Source: Tiliqua scincoides | Taxonomy: Eukaryota; Chordata; Lepidosauria; Squamata; Scincidae | DNA: 64,000 bases | Direction: 5' to 3' | Assembly (NCBI RefSeq): GCF_035046505.1 | Contig: NC_089827.1 | Coordinates: 65,098,856-65,162,855, forward strand | Part shown: positions 23,554-35,927 of the stretch, piece after piece | Layout of the letters: each line of letters starts with the position of its first letter | How positions within the stretch are numbered: the stretch's first letter is position 1 | Made by a program: the position numbers and the translations under genes | The notes under the pieces: generated by a model | The model's database searches: none | What the model was told of the DNA's origin: nothing | The model's input: the letters and a program-made list of their open reading frames with translations, nothing else

Positions 23554-24385
23554 ATATATGAGCACGCATTTATTCAGGTTCCAAATAGACATTCCTATAC
23601 ATTTATTATTTCATGGGAATATCACAGCATAACAACTTAAGAACTGATATCAAACTTTTTGCTGCTTCTTTGCTAGCACCAATCCATGTATTATATAAAA
23701 ATTCTTCAATTTCCCCTTCAGTCCCATCTACTGGCTCTAGATGTGTTAAAATACCCTACATACTTTTGATAAAGTTTTTTTGTTTGTTTTTTATCCATCC
23801 ATTGTTCAAAAGGAGCTAATATTCTAGAGACATTATACCGTGTCTTAACTACAGATCTGCAAATCCCAACAAAAAAACTGAATAGCTAGATATCTTTGAT
23901 TTTCACAGTTCGCATAGGTTTCAGACACAAATGCATCATGTTTCAAGTAGGTTATCCAAAATATCTATGTTGTTCATAGTTACCAGATTACAAGATGTCA
24001 GCTTTTATAGCACAAACATCCTAATCCTAAAGCATAAAAAAAGTTTATTCAAACATATCTCCTTTTTTGAGAGCTGGATTGTCCTGCACTTTTCAGACAT
24101 CATTTATTGAACATTAGGCAGCAACACCAGCTACTCCAAACTGCATGGGGATTTTTCTTTACAGAGAAATGCATGTTGGGTCCAATATCCCCATGGTGTC
24201 CAATAAATAAAGCTCTGCAAATGAGATCGAGTTCCAAGTTATACGACTGTAACCACAGAAGTCAAACCCAATTCAGATAATCTGAGTTTCCACCAGGAAG
24301 TTTAAGAAAGCTACTTATGCAAGCCAAGCAGAAACTATACTACACATTTCTCTTCACCGGCAATCATATGCAGAAAGACTTTCCG

Positions 24386-24570
24386 TTATATTATTATTAT
24401 TATTAACAGTATTTATATACCGCTTTTCAACAAAAAGTTCACAGAGTGGTGTACAGAGAAAATCAAATAACTAATGGCTCCCTGTCCCAAAAGGGCTCAC
24501 AATCTAAAAAGGTGCAAAAGAACACCAGCAGAGAGCCACTAGAAAAGACACTGCTGGGGTATATCAAGGT
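24386..24570 (-). mobile_element. Short retroposon 3' end with (ATT)n tail
   Basis: TTATTATTATTATTATT tail followed by TATTTATATACCGCTTTTCA and GGCTCCCTGTCCCAAAAGGG. The mirror image of the copy at 41515-41752. Lies against the hAT element that starts at 24581. Confidence 0.7.
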
Positions 24571-24580
24571 CTGCTTAGAC

Positions 24581-24787
24581 CAGTGATTTTCAACCTTTTT
24601 CAGCTCATCCAAGGCAATAAAATTGTCAAGGCACACCATCAGGTTTTTGACAATTGACAAGGTACACCATGCTCCCATTGGGGGCTCACATCCCCACTGA
24701 CCTTACTAATAAATGATCTTCCCCCAAATTCCTGTGGCCCACTCACGGCACACTAGTGTGCCATGGCACAGTGGTTGAAAATGGCTG
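24581..24787. mobile_element. hAT-type MITE, 207 bp
   Basis: Ends CAGTGATTTTCAACC and GGTTGAAAATGGCTG; flanking octamers GCTTAGAC and GTTTAGAC match at seven of eight positions. The internal part has the inverted pair GTCAAGGCACACCATC/GCACACTAGTGTGCCATG. No coding capacity. Confidence 0.85.
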
Positions 24788-25506
24788 GTTTAGACAATCT
24801 ATGGCAGCAAAAACTTTCCATTTTCCTTTGTAAGAAGAAAATGCTTTTTATGTGTTTTAGAGTCACATTACAGGTTGAGCCTCATCCAAGCATTCCGTTC
24901 CAAGACTGATTTAAAAACAGCCTTGCTGACCTTTGTGATGTAAGATAAGAGTCATTAAGAAGACAATCCATCAATCAGTCCTCCTCCAAGCGCTTACAAA
25001 GGCGCTTCACTCAGTTCCTCCCTTCACCAACCAGAAAGTGATCACCTTTCTTTCACCTGCTCAGGGGGAAGGGAGGGGCCGCTGGAGAGAGGAGGATTGA
25101 TGGATTGTCAGCCAGCTGCCCCCCCTCTCATTAAGGAGGCTACTGTTAAAGGACTGTTCAGCTTTTCAAACTGATTTTAAAAAGGGTGCATCTCTTCCCT
25201 TCTCCAGGGATCAGCACATTCGTTCTCATTTGCAGTGGCCATTTGTGTTGAATCAAATCCGTGTACAAAAAAATCCATGTATAACAAGGCTGGACCTGTA
25301 CTCAATACATTCTGACTTTGTTCAATTTGTTGGGAAAAAAGTTCAACAATGTAGGTGCTTTGGAATCATGCTGTGCTTTCGAGTTCAAGCTAGAGCTAAT
25401 TACAAGCATTTTTAAAATAACCTTATACAGCTTAAGCTGCTGTCTGAACATCATCGAAGCAAAACTCTGAACATTTAGCTCTTGGAGGATGCTACTATAC
25501 AATATA

Positions 25507-25509
<3 letters not shown>

Positions 25510-25550
<41 letters not shown>
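25510..25550 (+). repeat. (CA)n microsatellite
   Basis: About 20 uninterrupted CA units. It generates the cysteine-valine and threonine-histidine open frames on the two strands, which are not genes. Confidence 0.97.
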
Positions 25551-25554
<4 letters not shown>

Positions 25555-25583
25555 AATATAGTGCATTACTTTGTGCTGTGTAC

Positions 25584-26409
25584 CAGGGATGGGAACTCAA
25601 GTCAAGTGACTCAGACTTGAGTCGCAAAAATGCACATTTTTCACAAGGACTCCTGAGTCATGCAATTGGAAGACTCAGAAAACACTCAAGTCAAGGGCCC
25701 CTGACTCAGCACTCATCCCCACACATACAGATTCAAGGCTTGCTCACTGTTTTTGTGGCGTTCAAAACCTCATGAGGAATGACCCTCATTCAGACCAGGC
25801 AGGCAGCAGGAAAGTTTCAGCCTGGAGGCAGGGAAGAGTGAATATTTGCTTTTGCATCTAAGCAGGAAGGGGAGGTGGGAGCAAGCTCTTTTGCCCATCT
25901 CTGATAGAAGGAACCAACAGGACAAAGGACAGGCATTCTGATAGTTTGGCTGAGGTACAGCAGGAGGAGGAGGCAAGGGTGTCCTTCCCCTATGATTAGC
26001 TGCAGAAGTCCAGGGAGGGAGATTTTTCCATAGACAAATGATGGGAGAAGGTAGTTCTTAGCCATCCTGGAGAAATTCATGGCATGGCTCTAGCAAGCTC
26101 ACTGAATGGCATACTGGTAAGCCTCCCAGCTGCTGCGCATGACCTCTTCTTGCAGTTCATTCCATCCCACCTGCCCTGCTTACAGATGGGCAGGCACATC
26201 AGGGAAGTGTTTAAAGAGACCTCTGCCACACATACACAGGTAGCAGCCTTGTTTTTTTCCATGGCTAGTTTTTTAAGGGGGGGGGTGACTAGACTCTAGA
26301 GTAGTAAAATGGCAACTCAGAAAGTGCATCTGTTATGACTCATTTTCAAGTTGAGTCGTAGAGGGCCGAGACTAGACAAATCAAGCTATGCTGGGCTTTC
26401 CCATCCCTG
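25584..26409. mobile_element. hAT-type element, 826 bp, rich in TGACTCA motifs
   Basis: Ends CAGGGATGGGAACTCAAG and GGGCTTTCCCATCCCTG; flanking octamers CTGTGTAC (25576-25583) and TTGTGTAC (26410-26417) match at seven of eight positions. The terminal regions contain repeated GACTCAAG/CTTGAGTC blocks, giving four perfect AP-1 motifs at 25607-25613, 25654-25660, 25702-25708 and 26336-26342. No transposase domain seen in its short frames. It lies in NUDT4 intron 1. Confidence 0.85.
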
Positions 26410-26417
26410 TTGTGTAC

Positions 26418-27676
26418 CTCTGAATTCCGTATCCATCCAGTTAAAAGAATCTGTTAAAATGCTTTCTGTAGTGCCAGGTACTCCAAGTCACTCATTTTAG
26501 CTTTCACATTTCCAATGCAGTGAGTCATTTGTTTTCATTTGCACATTGTTCTCATGTCACTTTCATCCTCATTTTGAGGGTCATGTCAGACACCTTGTTG
26601 GATGACTAGCTTTGCCTTACCATTTCCTAGAGAAAATAAGCTGCTGCATTTCTTGATAACGACAGAAGACAAAGTGATGATCAAGAGTTTCAGAGATACA
26701 TTATAGAAGGGCAGAGCAACAAGATGCAGTTTAAAAGTTATGGAAGCACAAAGTGTCCCTGACATCCTCCAGCATACCTGAATTTTAGATACCTTGCATG
26801 TTACTGTAACCTTAAACTGAATGACACTTTCTATTTGCACTGAAGCAACTAGCACTTCACATGTCTAATCATGTGAATGGCCACTATTACAAACAGCATT
26901 ATTCTTCTGTATCAAAACACACAGCTTAGCAAAATTGTTTCAATCAGCAGTTACCATTGATCACAAGCCTGGACAGAAATTCCAGTTACTAGCACAGGGA
27001 GGAAGCTTCAGTCATTGTTCAGTTTACCTGAAGCTTAACACACACCTTTGTATCATTACACAAGATTCAGATCCCACCCCAACATATCAAAACACACTAT
27101 GTTTTGAGTGACTGTAGCATTAATGGTAGATGTATTTATGTTAGGAGTAGAAAACTGAATTTGAGTTTTGGTCATATGACCAAAAACCTTAATTTTGAAG
27201 AACATATTTGACATTCATTAGATGCAGACCAATTTAAACAAATGCATCATCCCATCACAGTTTTCCAATTATTCAGCTATATCAGAAATATAATTGCCAG
27301 CTTTTGCAGTTTTTAGGATGAGATAACTCTGTCTACAACCTCAGTATTTAAATGATTTATACCCTGCCTTTCCCTCCAGATAAGTGAAACACTGAAGGAA
27401 GAATCAGCACAAGATGAGATGAATATGTCCTTGTAGTTACTTTTCCTAAAGCTATGTCTAGGAATTCATAACTCTCCCAACAGCTTCACCTTCTTACAAC
27501 TGATGGTAGGAATAACCCCCGCAAACATTTGGCCCAATCACACACATCGTAATTTTAGAACTGTGAATGAGATGTCAACAGCAAGTCATCCCAAATATAT
27601 ATCATCGAATATGTTAGCAATATTACAGTTCTCATACAATCTGTATTTGTTTGTATACACAGGTGCTCACTATATT
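26418..27676 (-). other. NUDT4: NUDT4 intron 1, anonymous stretch
   Basis: No recurring repeat family, RNA gene or exon recognised, apart from a short ATTTATACCCTGCCTTTCCC piece near 27355 that resembles a LINE-related 3' end. Confidence 0.45.
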
Positions 27677-28030
27677 TGAGTGGTTCTCCAACTGTGGATT
27701 GTGACCCATCAGGGGAACCGGAAATGGGTCATTCCCCCTTAAAGGGAGTAGCCCAGTAATGCGTACTCCAAAAGTACTGCAGCAATCACAGCTATTGCTT
27801 TTACAGGGGCTTTTACATTTACTGGGGGAGAGGAAAATCACACTGGCCTTTGGCAGGGTCCAAGAGTAGCTCTGTGCAGCCCCAGGGAGGCTCACAGTGG
27901 GGGCTGTGAGCCTCTTGAACCTGGCCAGAGGCAAGTGCAATCTCCCCCAGCTAAGTGTAAAAGCTCTTGAGTCACAGCCCCCACAAACACTTACCACAAT
28001 CTCAAAGTTTGAGTAGGACTTTGGGAACAG
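27677..28030. mobile_element. Degraded hAT-type element
   Basis: GTGGTTCTCCAACTGTGG and a following TGTGACCCATCAGG resemble the left part of other hAT copies here, and TCAAAGTTTGAGTAGGACTT near the right end could be the other terminus. Boundaries and duplications are unclear; a low-certainty call. Confidence 0.4.
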
Positions 28031-29344
28031 CTGCTCTAACTTGTACATCAGTTGCCTACATCCCATTACTAGCCTTGACAGGTTGTCATTTTAACAGGTT
28101 GCAACATCACAGCAGAAGTATCTCACCCAGACATTTCTCTTCTGGCTCCGCAACTTTGAAATTCTTTGCGGGGGTGGACGGGTGGACACTCACTTTTTAA
28201 CCCATACTTGCCATTTTTAAATAGGTCTGAAAAATAGACCTTGGCCCCGAATGAATTTATTCTGGTTTTAACTGATACTGTAGAATATAGTACTGCTGTT
28301 TTTTAATCTTTTCTGCTCTTTCAGTATGGATTTCTTGTGTAAAGTTTTATTCTTTTCACTGCAAGCCACTTTGGGAAAAGATGCTTTTAAGTAGCATATT
28401 AAATGCATAAGGGTCCTTCTTAAGAGTAAGTGATTGCCACAACTCTGTCTTTAGCTTCTTGAAATGAGGCAGCCTAATATGAGCATGTTCTCTTTGAAAC
28501 AAACCTGAAAATTTCTGGGGGTGAAGGCGGATCTGAAGGCAAGCAGAATGCCAATGTTATCTCCAGTTATACTGGAGATAGTTTCCCCTTAAGGTGGCAA
28601 GGCTCCTGCGCTCTACTTTGGCAGACACCTTCATAATCCTTATGGAGGCCTCTGCCAGCTACTGGAGGTGACCATTGTACAGGCTCCAGCAATTATAAAA
28701 AGATCCATACAGCAATTCGGAAACTGAGATGTACCACTGAAAGACCCCATCTCTCCCGTTTTTCATGCATTTCCATGTGCAGATTGAATCAGCCAATTGT
28801 TACAAGCATCTCTGTGAGCCAAATTACCTCTAGCAAGTCAACTTGCTAGGTACTTCAATCTTTAATACATTGTCTTAAACCACAATTGTCTTTATGTCAT
28901 GCCAGACTGGAACAGGCAACTATGACAAACCATATTAGCAGATAGCAGGCAATCAGCCACGGCCAACGTTGTCCTACTTCAGCCAAGGCAAAAGCAGTGC
29001 AGAAAGGCCAGGCATACTGCCCTGCATTATGCCATCAACTTGGCAAAGGCATGCACACAGTATGGTTGCTACTAGTCATAATTCAAGGTATAATTCTGGG
29101 TCAGAATAGAAGAAGTTTTAGCACAGTTCCAGTCCTCCTGTTGCTCCAGAAATCCACATGCATCACTGATTTTAAGACTCCAAGGAAATCCCTCTGCAAA
29201 GGGTCTGTCAACATTTAGGACATCACTCTCTCCTCTATTCCCATAGTCACCACAGGCTTATGCTAACTAGAACACAGCAAGACTCACCTGCAGGACAAAC
29301 TATCGCTTATCACATAGCTTTGGTCCACTGAAATCAAGTGTCGT
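28031..29344 (-). other. NUDT4: NUDT4 intron 1, anonymous stretch
   Basis: No repeat family seen elsewhere in the window and no coding signal recognised. Confidence 0.4.
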
Positions 29345-29650
29345 AATAAAAACCCAGCTAGATAAAGCCAAAAGCCCATCTAGTCCAGCCTTCTGCATCT
29401 CACAGTGGCCCACCAGATGCCTCAGGAAGCACACAAGACAACAGGAGACCTGCATCTTGGTGCCCTCCCTTATACCTGGCCTTCTGAGGTAGCCCACTTC
29501 TAAAACCAGGAGGCTGCAAATGTCCATCACAGCTTATAACCTGTGATGGACATTTCCTCCAGAAATTTGTCCCATTCCCTTTGAAAGGCATCCAGACAAG
29601 ATGTCATCATCACATCACGTGGCAAGGAGTTCCACAGACTAAGTGTCATT
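29345..29650 (-). mobile_element. CR1-type LINE 3' region
   Basis: Shares GCCCATCTAGTCCAGCCTTC, CACAGTGGCCCACCAGATGC, CTAAAACCAGGAGGCTGCAA and CAAGGAGTTCCACAGACTAA with the longer copy at 44630-45205, in the same orientation. The CATAAGAAC terminus itself is lost. Confidence 0.7.
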
Positions 29651-30729
29651 TGTATTACACAGCAGCAGGACTCACAAGGCAATTTCTACCCATTACAATG
29701 CTTGAAGTCTCATGACAAGCCATGAGACTGAGTCACTGAAAGTATTGAGTACAATACCCACACTTGCCACAAATATTTTTTAAAAAGATGTTTTAATACT
29801 TGGGTACAGAAATGCCCGATTCCAGTGATGAGAAAGGAGCTGCATTTAATTCTGCTTAGCCCCGCAAAGGCCAACTGAAAGTCACAAGCAGTCTGCTACT
29901 CCACAACAAGGGAGGACAGCCTTGTTCACATGTATCTGTGCATCAATTTGATCAGTAGGTCTGCCAAGCTACTCACCCAGAGGAATGCAGTCTGGCCAAG
30001 CTGCAAGATAGCAACTGTCCTGCTGCTGGAAAGTATACTATTCTAGCCTACAACAATTAAGATTTTATGTTTTTGTATGGTTAGAGCTCCCTCTACAGAC
30101 TCAAAGGTATGAGATAAGCTTAATACATGGAAAAACCATTACAGACCTACAACAGGCAAGATTACTCAAGGGTCCAACAGACTACAATAGAACAGTGTTT
30201 CTTCCATACCACTTCACTTGGTCTATCTATTGGAAGTACCACCAGAAGTAACTGGCAATGATATCACCAGCAACTTCTGAATTGGGAGGCCAGACACAAC
30301 ACAACAAAGATGCTCAGGGGATGGGAGGGTTTCTTCTAGCATGCAAAAAACACAAGCTGAAGCTGTGTTCACTGATCTGAGCTTCCTATTGCTGCTTGAT
30401 GTGTTGCATTGCTGGTCTTGCTGCCAGGCAGTGGGGGTCTGTGGGTCCCACATATACTATCAGACACCAGTGGTACAGTGGTTCAAGTACCACTAGTTGA
30501 AAAATGCTGCAGTAGAATGTTCGCCTTCTCACAACACAACACGTATGGTCCAAACTGTCTGTATGACTGGAAGATGTTTTTGAACCAAAATGAAACCAGA
30601 CTACAGGCACTTAACATCACAAGAGTTGAGCAGTAGCAGCCGATCCCCTGGATGAAAGCTGATAGAAGCTAGGCAGCATCTGGTCTGGACCAAGGCATCC
30701 CCAAGAGATGAGGTAGGAATGATCTAGAG

Positions 30730-31306
30730 CAGTTCTCAAACTGTGGATCACGACCCTATTTTTGGTGGGTCGCAAAACTGACAAGCTGCTAGCCAGCAAA
30801 GAGAGTGTATTGAGCCCTATGGAAACAGAAGTGAGCGGCACATGAGCAGGCAACTGAACCTTGGTTCACTTTGAAGGGAAAGCCAAGGGGAATGCAGCAG
30901 CACCAGTATGGCCCTGATAGAATAAACACAGCCCCCAACAAAATCTTGAGGGAACCCCCCCCCCCAAATTGATAAGGAAAATGTTTTGAGCCCCATGGAA
31001 ACAGTCACACTCATGTTTACTCATGAGTAGGCAAACATGCCTCAGGTCTTATCAAAGGCCAGGTGAAGGGGAATGCAAGGCCACCAGAATAGCCCCAATT
31101 TGATGATAGCGGAGTTCAACAAATACTCCAGAAGGCAGCACCCCACCCTACTGAAAGGACAAAAAAGGACGAAGACAGATTTGAGCCTCCTGAGTGAAAA
31201 TCTTTTTTGGTCTTGTAGAGCTAGGAGGGTCCTAATATAGGTGGGTCCTAATAGTGTGTCATTTTTAAAAAGTGGGTCCCAGTGCTAAAACGTTTAGGAA
31301 CCACTG
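30730..31306. mobile_element. hAT-type element, 577 bp
   Basis: Ends CAGTTCTCAAACTGTGGATC and GTTTAGGAACCACTG, with inner GTGGGTCGCAAAACTGACAA and AAAGTGGGTCCCAGTGC. Flanking octamers ATCTAGAG and TCCTAGAG share six of eight positions. It holds an internal partial duplication (GAGCCCTATGGAAACAG near 30812 and GAGCCCCATGGAAACAG near 30988). Confidence 0.8.
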
Positions 31307-31319
31307 TCCTAGAGCATCT

Positions 31320-32690
31320 AGGAGGAGGAAAGATACAATCTGAAAAGTGAGCATGCAGTAGGACAGAATAGGGCAAGAAGTCACATGGGGAGGGGGAAAA
31401 GAACATATATAGGTATTGATATGTGTATAAATACCTATATATATGTATACTAAAAGCCTCTGAGCTAAGCTGGGGGGGAAGTAGGAGTGCTTGGCTGCAA
31501 AGGAGAACACAGATATAGTAGGCATAATGGAAAGAACCTGTGGAATACAGTTACTCCAGGATACAAATTCTATAGAAATGACAGAACAGGACATACTGGG
31601 GTTGGTGTAGCTCTGTATATAAAGTTATAGAATCCAACAAGTTTGAAAGCTGGGAAGGAGCCAACTCCACTGCAGAATCACTGTGGGTGGAAATACCAAA
31701 TAAAGTTCAAATAATACTGAAGACATGCTACTTCCGTCCTGATCAAAATGCTGAGAATGATCATGACTTGGAAAAGCAAACCAGGGAGACATCCAAAGAA
31801 GCAAGTATTGTACTAATGGAGACTTCCATTTCATATTCAGGCCATGACAAAAAGAGAAAATACCTGTGTTCCAAGACAGCTAGTATTGGAACCATTTCTA
31901 GACTTAATCCTATGTAGAGCCCAGGTCCTACTGCAAGATGCAACTGTTGTTGAATCAACAGTGAACAGCCACCATAGTACTATCTAGTTCAATATCTGTA
32001 CCTGGGATGTTTCCAGGGAAGTCAAACATAAATGTGCCTTTAAAAAAAAAAAAGACATCAAAAGTGAGGGAACTACTAAAAATGGATCTGAATGGGAAAG
32101 TCAAGAGGGTAAAATCTCTTGAGTGCATAGTGATTTAAAACCACCACACAGAAGCTCAACTAAAAATGTCTACCACCAAGCAGGAAAGGCACCACCAGAT
32201 CCAGAAGAATGGCAGCATGGCTTACAAACCAAATCAAAGAAGCTGTTAAAGGGTTGCCTACAACAAGACAACAAAAAGGAACAGTCTGACTTAAGATATG
32301 CTTGTTGACAATAAAGGGTGCAAAAATATAAGGAACACATATGTAAGACTTAAAGGCAGACCACAAAAAAGAAAAAAGAAAAACCCAGCACAGAGGCACT
32401 TAGACAAGTGAATAAAAGGCAAGGTTAAAAAGGACAACAAGAGTGTCCTACGGAAGATGTAGAGCAGATACTCATGCCTCTAGGGGAGGAGTCTGAAATA
32501 GTGAGTGAAATAAGAACAAGGTTCTAGAGGATATTCACAAGTGAAACATTAACAAGTCACTGGGTCCATATGGCATCCATCCAAGAACTCCAATGTGAAA
32601 TTGCTTCACAAAAATACTGTATGTAACTTGTCCTTTAAGTCAGGCCAGAGAACTGGCAGGTGGCCAATGTGACACCAATATAGTTGCAAG
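31320..32690 (+). pseudogene. Degraded CR1/L2-type LINE ORF2 fragment
   Basis: The frame at 31670-31890 reads like a LINE apurinic endonuclease segment (SLWVEIPNKVQIILK, then CYFRPDQNAEND and SIVLMETSISY). Further along, DNA at 32555-32585 matches a decayed K-SPGPDGIHP reverse-transcriptase motif (AAGTCACTGGGTCCATATGG), and 32650-32685 matches a W-VANVTPI motif. Frames are broken in many places by shifts and stops, so it is inactive. It lies in sense to the window and antisense to NUDT4. Confidence 0.65.
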
Positions 32691-33377
32691 CAACCAATGA
32701 CGAAAGACAATTATGCTATGCTCCCAGCTTATAGACGTCTTAGAGACAACCTGTATGAGAAAGGAGCCAAGATCAGATGGGTCTTCAGCCTGATCCAACA
32801 GGAATTTTCTTAGATGCATGAGGATCCACATGAACTCGGTGGATGATCCTAGCAAGGGACAGGACAGCATCTCACAGACCATACGTAGTACCTGTAATGA
32901 CTGGCTAGTCACTGGGTCCAGAAGGAAACCCACACTGTGCAGCTCTGGGCTTTGTACTGCTCAGTTTCAGCAGTCATATTTTCACCCATTGTTTATTCTC
33001 CTTAAGATTGTTTGATAGATAGTCATAATTCAGTTTCAAGAGATTTTAAGTCTAGGCTCCAACAAGTCTGTTTACTTCAACAGTAAATCCAGATTTTCCT
33101 TTAAAAGTAACCAAGTTTTACAAAGATGTTTAGTACAGCTGAAGTTAACAAATAAATTGGATTCTCCCTTAATATCAATATGCAGTAAATTTAACAGCTG
33201 GAGGCCAAGCAATATTTTGCTACATTTCTTACCACCTGGCAACAACAAGGCTAGTATTCTGAATGCAGGTTTTTCTTTTAATTGGATGGAAGTGGTTTTA
33301 AGGCCTGCTAACATTCTAGTCAGATGCCAGAAAAAATCCAATTTTACAAGTGATGGTGGGCCAGGTATGATATAGCA

Positions 33378-33676
33378 CAGGGGTCTCCAAACTTTTTGGC
33401 CAGAGGGCCGCATCAAATATCTGGTGTGGTGTGGAGGGCTGGGAAAAAAATTTAAATATAAAATTTAAATAAATAAATTAGAGATGGAACTTAGATGAGT
33501 GGATAAATGAATGAATGGGCTCATTCATTCAACCTCTCTGGCCCTCAGAACACCCTCCAGACACAATCAAAGCACAGTTCTGGTCATGTTCAGTTGAGTA
33601 GGCCAGAGGCTTTCAAGGGATAAGAGGCTTGCTGCGGGTTACATCTGGCCCCTGGGCCGGGGTTTGGAGACCCCTG
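33378..33676. mobile_element. hAT-type element with perfect 8-base duplication
   Basis: Ends CAGGGGTCTCCAAACTTTTT and GGTTTGGAGACCCCTG. ATATAGCA occurs perfectly on both sides (33370-33377 and 33677-33684). Internal ATAAATAAATT stretch and GGGCCGCATC motif; no coding frame. A relatively young copy given the perfect duplication. Confidence 0.93.
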
Positions 33677-33879
33677 ATATAGCATATTAATCTGATTGAA
33701 CTTATGTCAGCTGCTATTACCAATGCTGGGCAGCAGTGAGGGAGAAGACTCTCTTAAGACAGACCTAAAGCTCTGTGTTGGCAGACATCATTCATGGTCA
33801 CTTCAGTTATGAGTTCTGATCAGGTTGTATGCTACAATTGTCCTGGATACAGTTTTACAACATGGAGCTTGCCATTTAA

Positions 33880-33952
33880 GTCATTTCTGCCCAACACTGC
33901 ATATTTGCATCAGGGATCAAATGTGTACACCTGTGGGATGGGCAGAAATGAG
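33880..33952. mobile_element. TTAA-flanked hairpin MITE (piggyBac-like)
   Basis: 73-bp unit with inverted ends TCATTTCTGCCC and GGGCAGAAATGA, bounded by TTAA at 33876-33879 and 33953-33956. TTAA duplications and CCC-containing ends suggest the piggyBac superfamily. A second copy lies at 34379-34448. Confidence 0.7.
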
Positions 33953-34378
33953 TTAATCCTATCCACTTCCAACAACAACAAGATCCAACTGTGCCAAATC
34001 ACATCACATAATATAGGAGGTTTTAACCGCCTCTGGGTTGTACAAAAGGACTGTCATGTGCTACGGTTGGCGATGTTAAAGCTGAAGATGCTGTGTCATG
34101 AAGGCAGGACTGTTGCTTGGTTTTGCCCTTCCAATAGCCACAGCATCTCTGAACAGGAGCAGGCATGCACGCAACTTCTCAAACACTTCACTGCCGGACG
34201 TCAACAAGATCCAGACTTCTGTTTATAACCACTACCGGAACAAACCTTGGGGAAAGAGTAATTGCATTCTGTATTCAACTCTGAAGTACCCAGCAATTCT
34301 CAGTTATTAATTCTTTCCTTAAAAACCCTTATCCTTATGGACATCAATAGACAGAAAGTCACTATGAACATCTAAAGC

Positions 34379-34448
34379 CATTTCTGCTCAACATTGCATG
34401 TACACAACAGGGATCAAATGTGTACACCTGTGGGCTGGGCAGAAATGA
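34379..34448. mobile_element. TTAA-flanked hairpin MITE, second copy
   Basis: Ends CATTTCTGCTC and GGGCAGAAATG and the shared core GGGATCAAATGTGTACACCT. Right flank is GTTAA; the left TTAA appears eroded to CTAA. About 430 bases from the first copy, same orientation. Confidence 0.65.
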
Positions 34449-34942
34449 GTTAAGATGCACAAGTTGAAGTCTCAGCAGTGGACTGACAGATCCCTAAAGC
34501 GACCGTTAATCCTAACTTATTTCAGTGAATAATTCATTACAATATGAACCTTTGCTACCTTGCTTTGAAGTGCAGGAATCAAATGCAAAAATAAATACCC
34601 AACAATAGAAACCCTTTTGTGCTATTAAGGAGTTTCTACAGAAAAGTAGTAGCCAAAGCAGGGTTCTAGTGAAACTCATTTTAAACACTAGTATGGACCT
34701 TTCCTCCATTTCAACATTAAAAAAAAAATCAACAATCCTATTAAAAGACACAATTCCATAAATATTTTACTTTTCCAGAGACAAGTATGTGGCATTTCAA
34801 AAACCTGTATAGTGCCACCTCCAACAGAACAAAAATTGTTGTTCCAGCCAATGTCGAGATGTCTTAATGTATCCATTTCTGTGTGTACTTTGCCCTACTG
34901 TCAATTCCACACCAGACACTTGCTTAAGCACATCATATACAA

Positions 34943-35435
34943 CAGTGGTTCCCAAACTGGGTCATGACCCACTGGTGGGTCACAAGCTGATTTTTGGTGG
35001 GTCAACAAAAGGTGAAGGAAAGGTCAGATAACTAATTGCCTCAAGCCCTGTGGCTACTGAAAAATCAGATATAATACTATCTGATACTATAATCAGATAC
35101 TATAACTGCTAATTACCCTGAACATAAGAACCACCCCACAGATCAGGCCAAAGGCCCATCTAGTCCAGCTTCCTGTATCTCACAGTGGCCCACCAAATGC
35201 TTCTGGGAGCACCCAAGACACAGTTTGGGTCCTGGCGCCCTCCCTTGCATCTGGATCTCAGCTTCTGCAGTTGAAAATCTTTAGAGAGGTCAGAGGGCCT
35301 TTCCTGGTTATTACTTTTAAAAAAAAGGAGACCTAGAAAGAAATATTAATAAGTCTGGTAAATCCAGGTGGGTCCCTGGAAAACAGTGTTGTTTTCAAAA
35401 GTGGGCCTTGGCGCTGAAAAGTTTGGGAACCACCA
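34943..35435. mobile_element. hAT-type element interrupted by a LINE tail
   Basis: Ends CAGTGGTTCCCAAACTGGGT and AAAAGTTTGGGAACCACC; flanking octamers ATATACAA and ATACACAA match at seven of eight positions. The centre carries a CR1-type LINE 3' end at 35123-35262. In NUDT4 intron 1, about 1 kb downstream of exon 1. Confidence 0.8.
35123..35262 (-). mobile_element. CR1-type LINE 3' end nested in hAT
   Basis: Starts AACATAAGAACCACCCCACA, then GATCAGGCCAAAGGCCCATC and CACAGTGGCCCACCAAATGC. Same family as 11610-11757. Inserted after the hAT element. Confidence 0.75.
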
Positions 35436-35927
35436 ATACACAATCAAGTTCCAAAAGGGCTTCCTTCCACAGCGGAGCTGTCAGGATTGGAACGCACTAG
35501 GCAGACGACTACTACCAGGTGGAGATGCAGAGAGTCATTCCGCACACCCCATCAGGATGAGGCCTCAGCAAGAGCGCGCGCGCAACCAATGGTGTGGAGA
35601 TGGTTGTTGCAGAGAGGAGCCACAGCAGCAGCCCACACTCCGCCAGCTGGGTGTGTGGCTCTCTTGAGCAGACAAAGTCCCAACACATGGCGAGAGCAAC
35701 TCGATCTCCGGCGCGCAGGGCGGGGAGGGAGGGCGGGCAGGCAAGCAGCCCACTCGGCTTGCGGAAAGAGCCGGCTCAGTCCGGCTGGCCACCGAGGATG
35801 CGCAATGCTCCCTAGAAGGCGCACCTGGCAGGCTTCTCGCCTCACACGCGCCGTTTTCAGGGCGCCGTTTTCAGGCCGCGGCGATGGAGCCCCCTTCAGG
35901 CCCCCACCACAAGCAGCCCTCCGGCTC

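Noticed and set aside
25302-25775. Cysteine-valine and threonine-histidine rich frames
   Set aside because: They come from the (CA)n microsatellite read on both strands.
33794-34228. 144-codon + strand frame as a gene
   Set aside because: It covers a piggyBac-like MITE and anonymous intronic DNA; no domain recognised.
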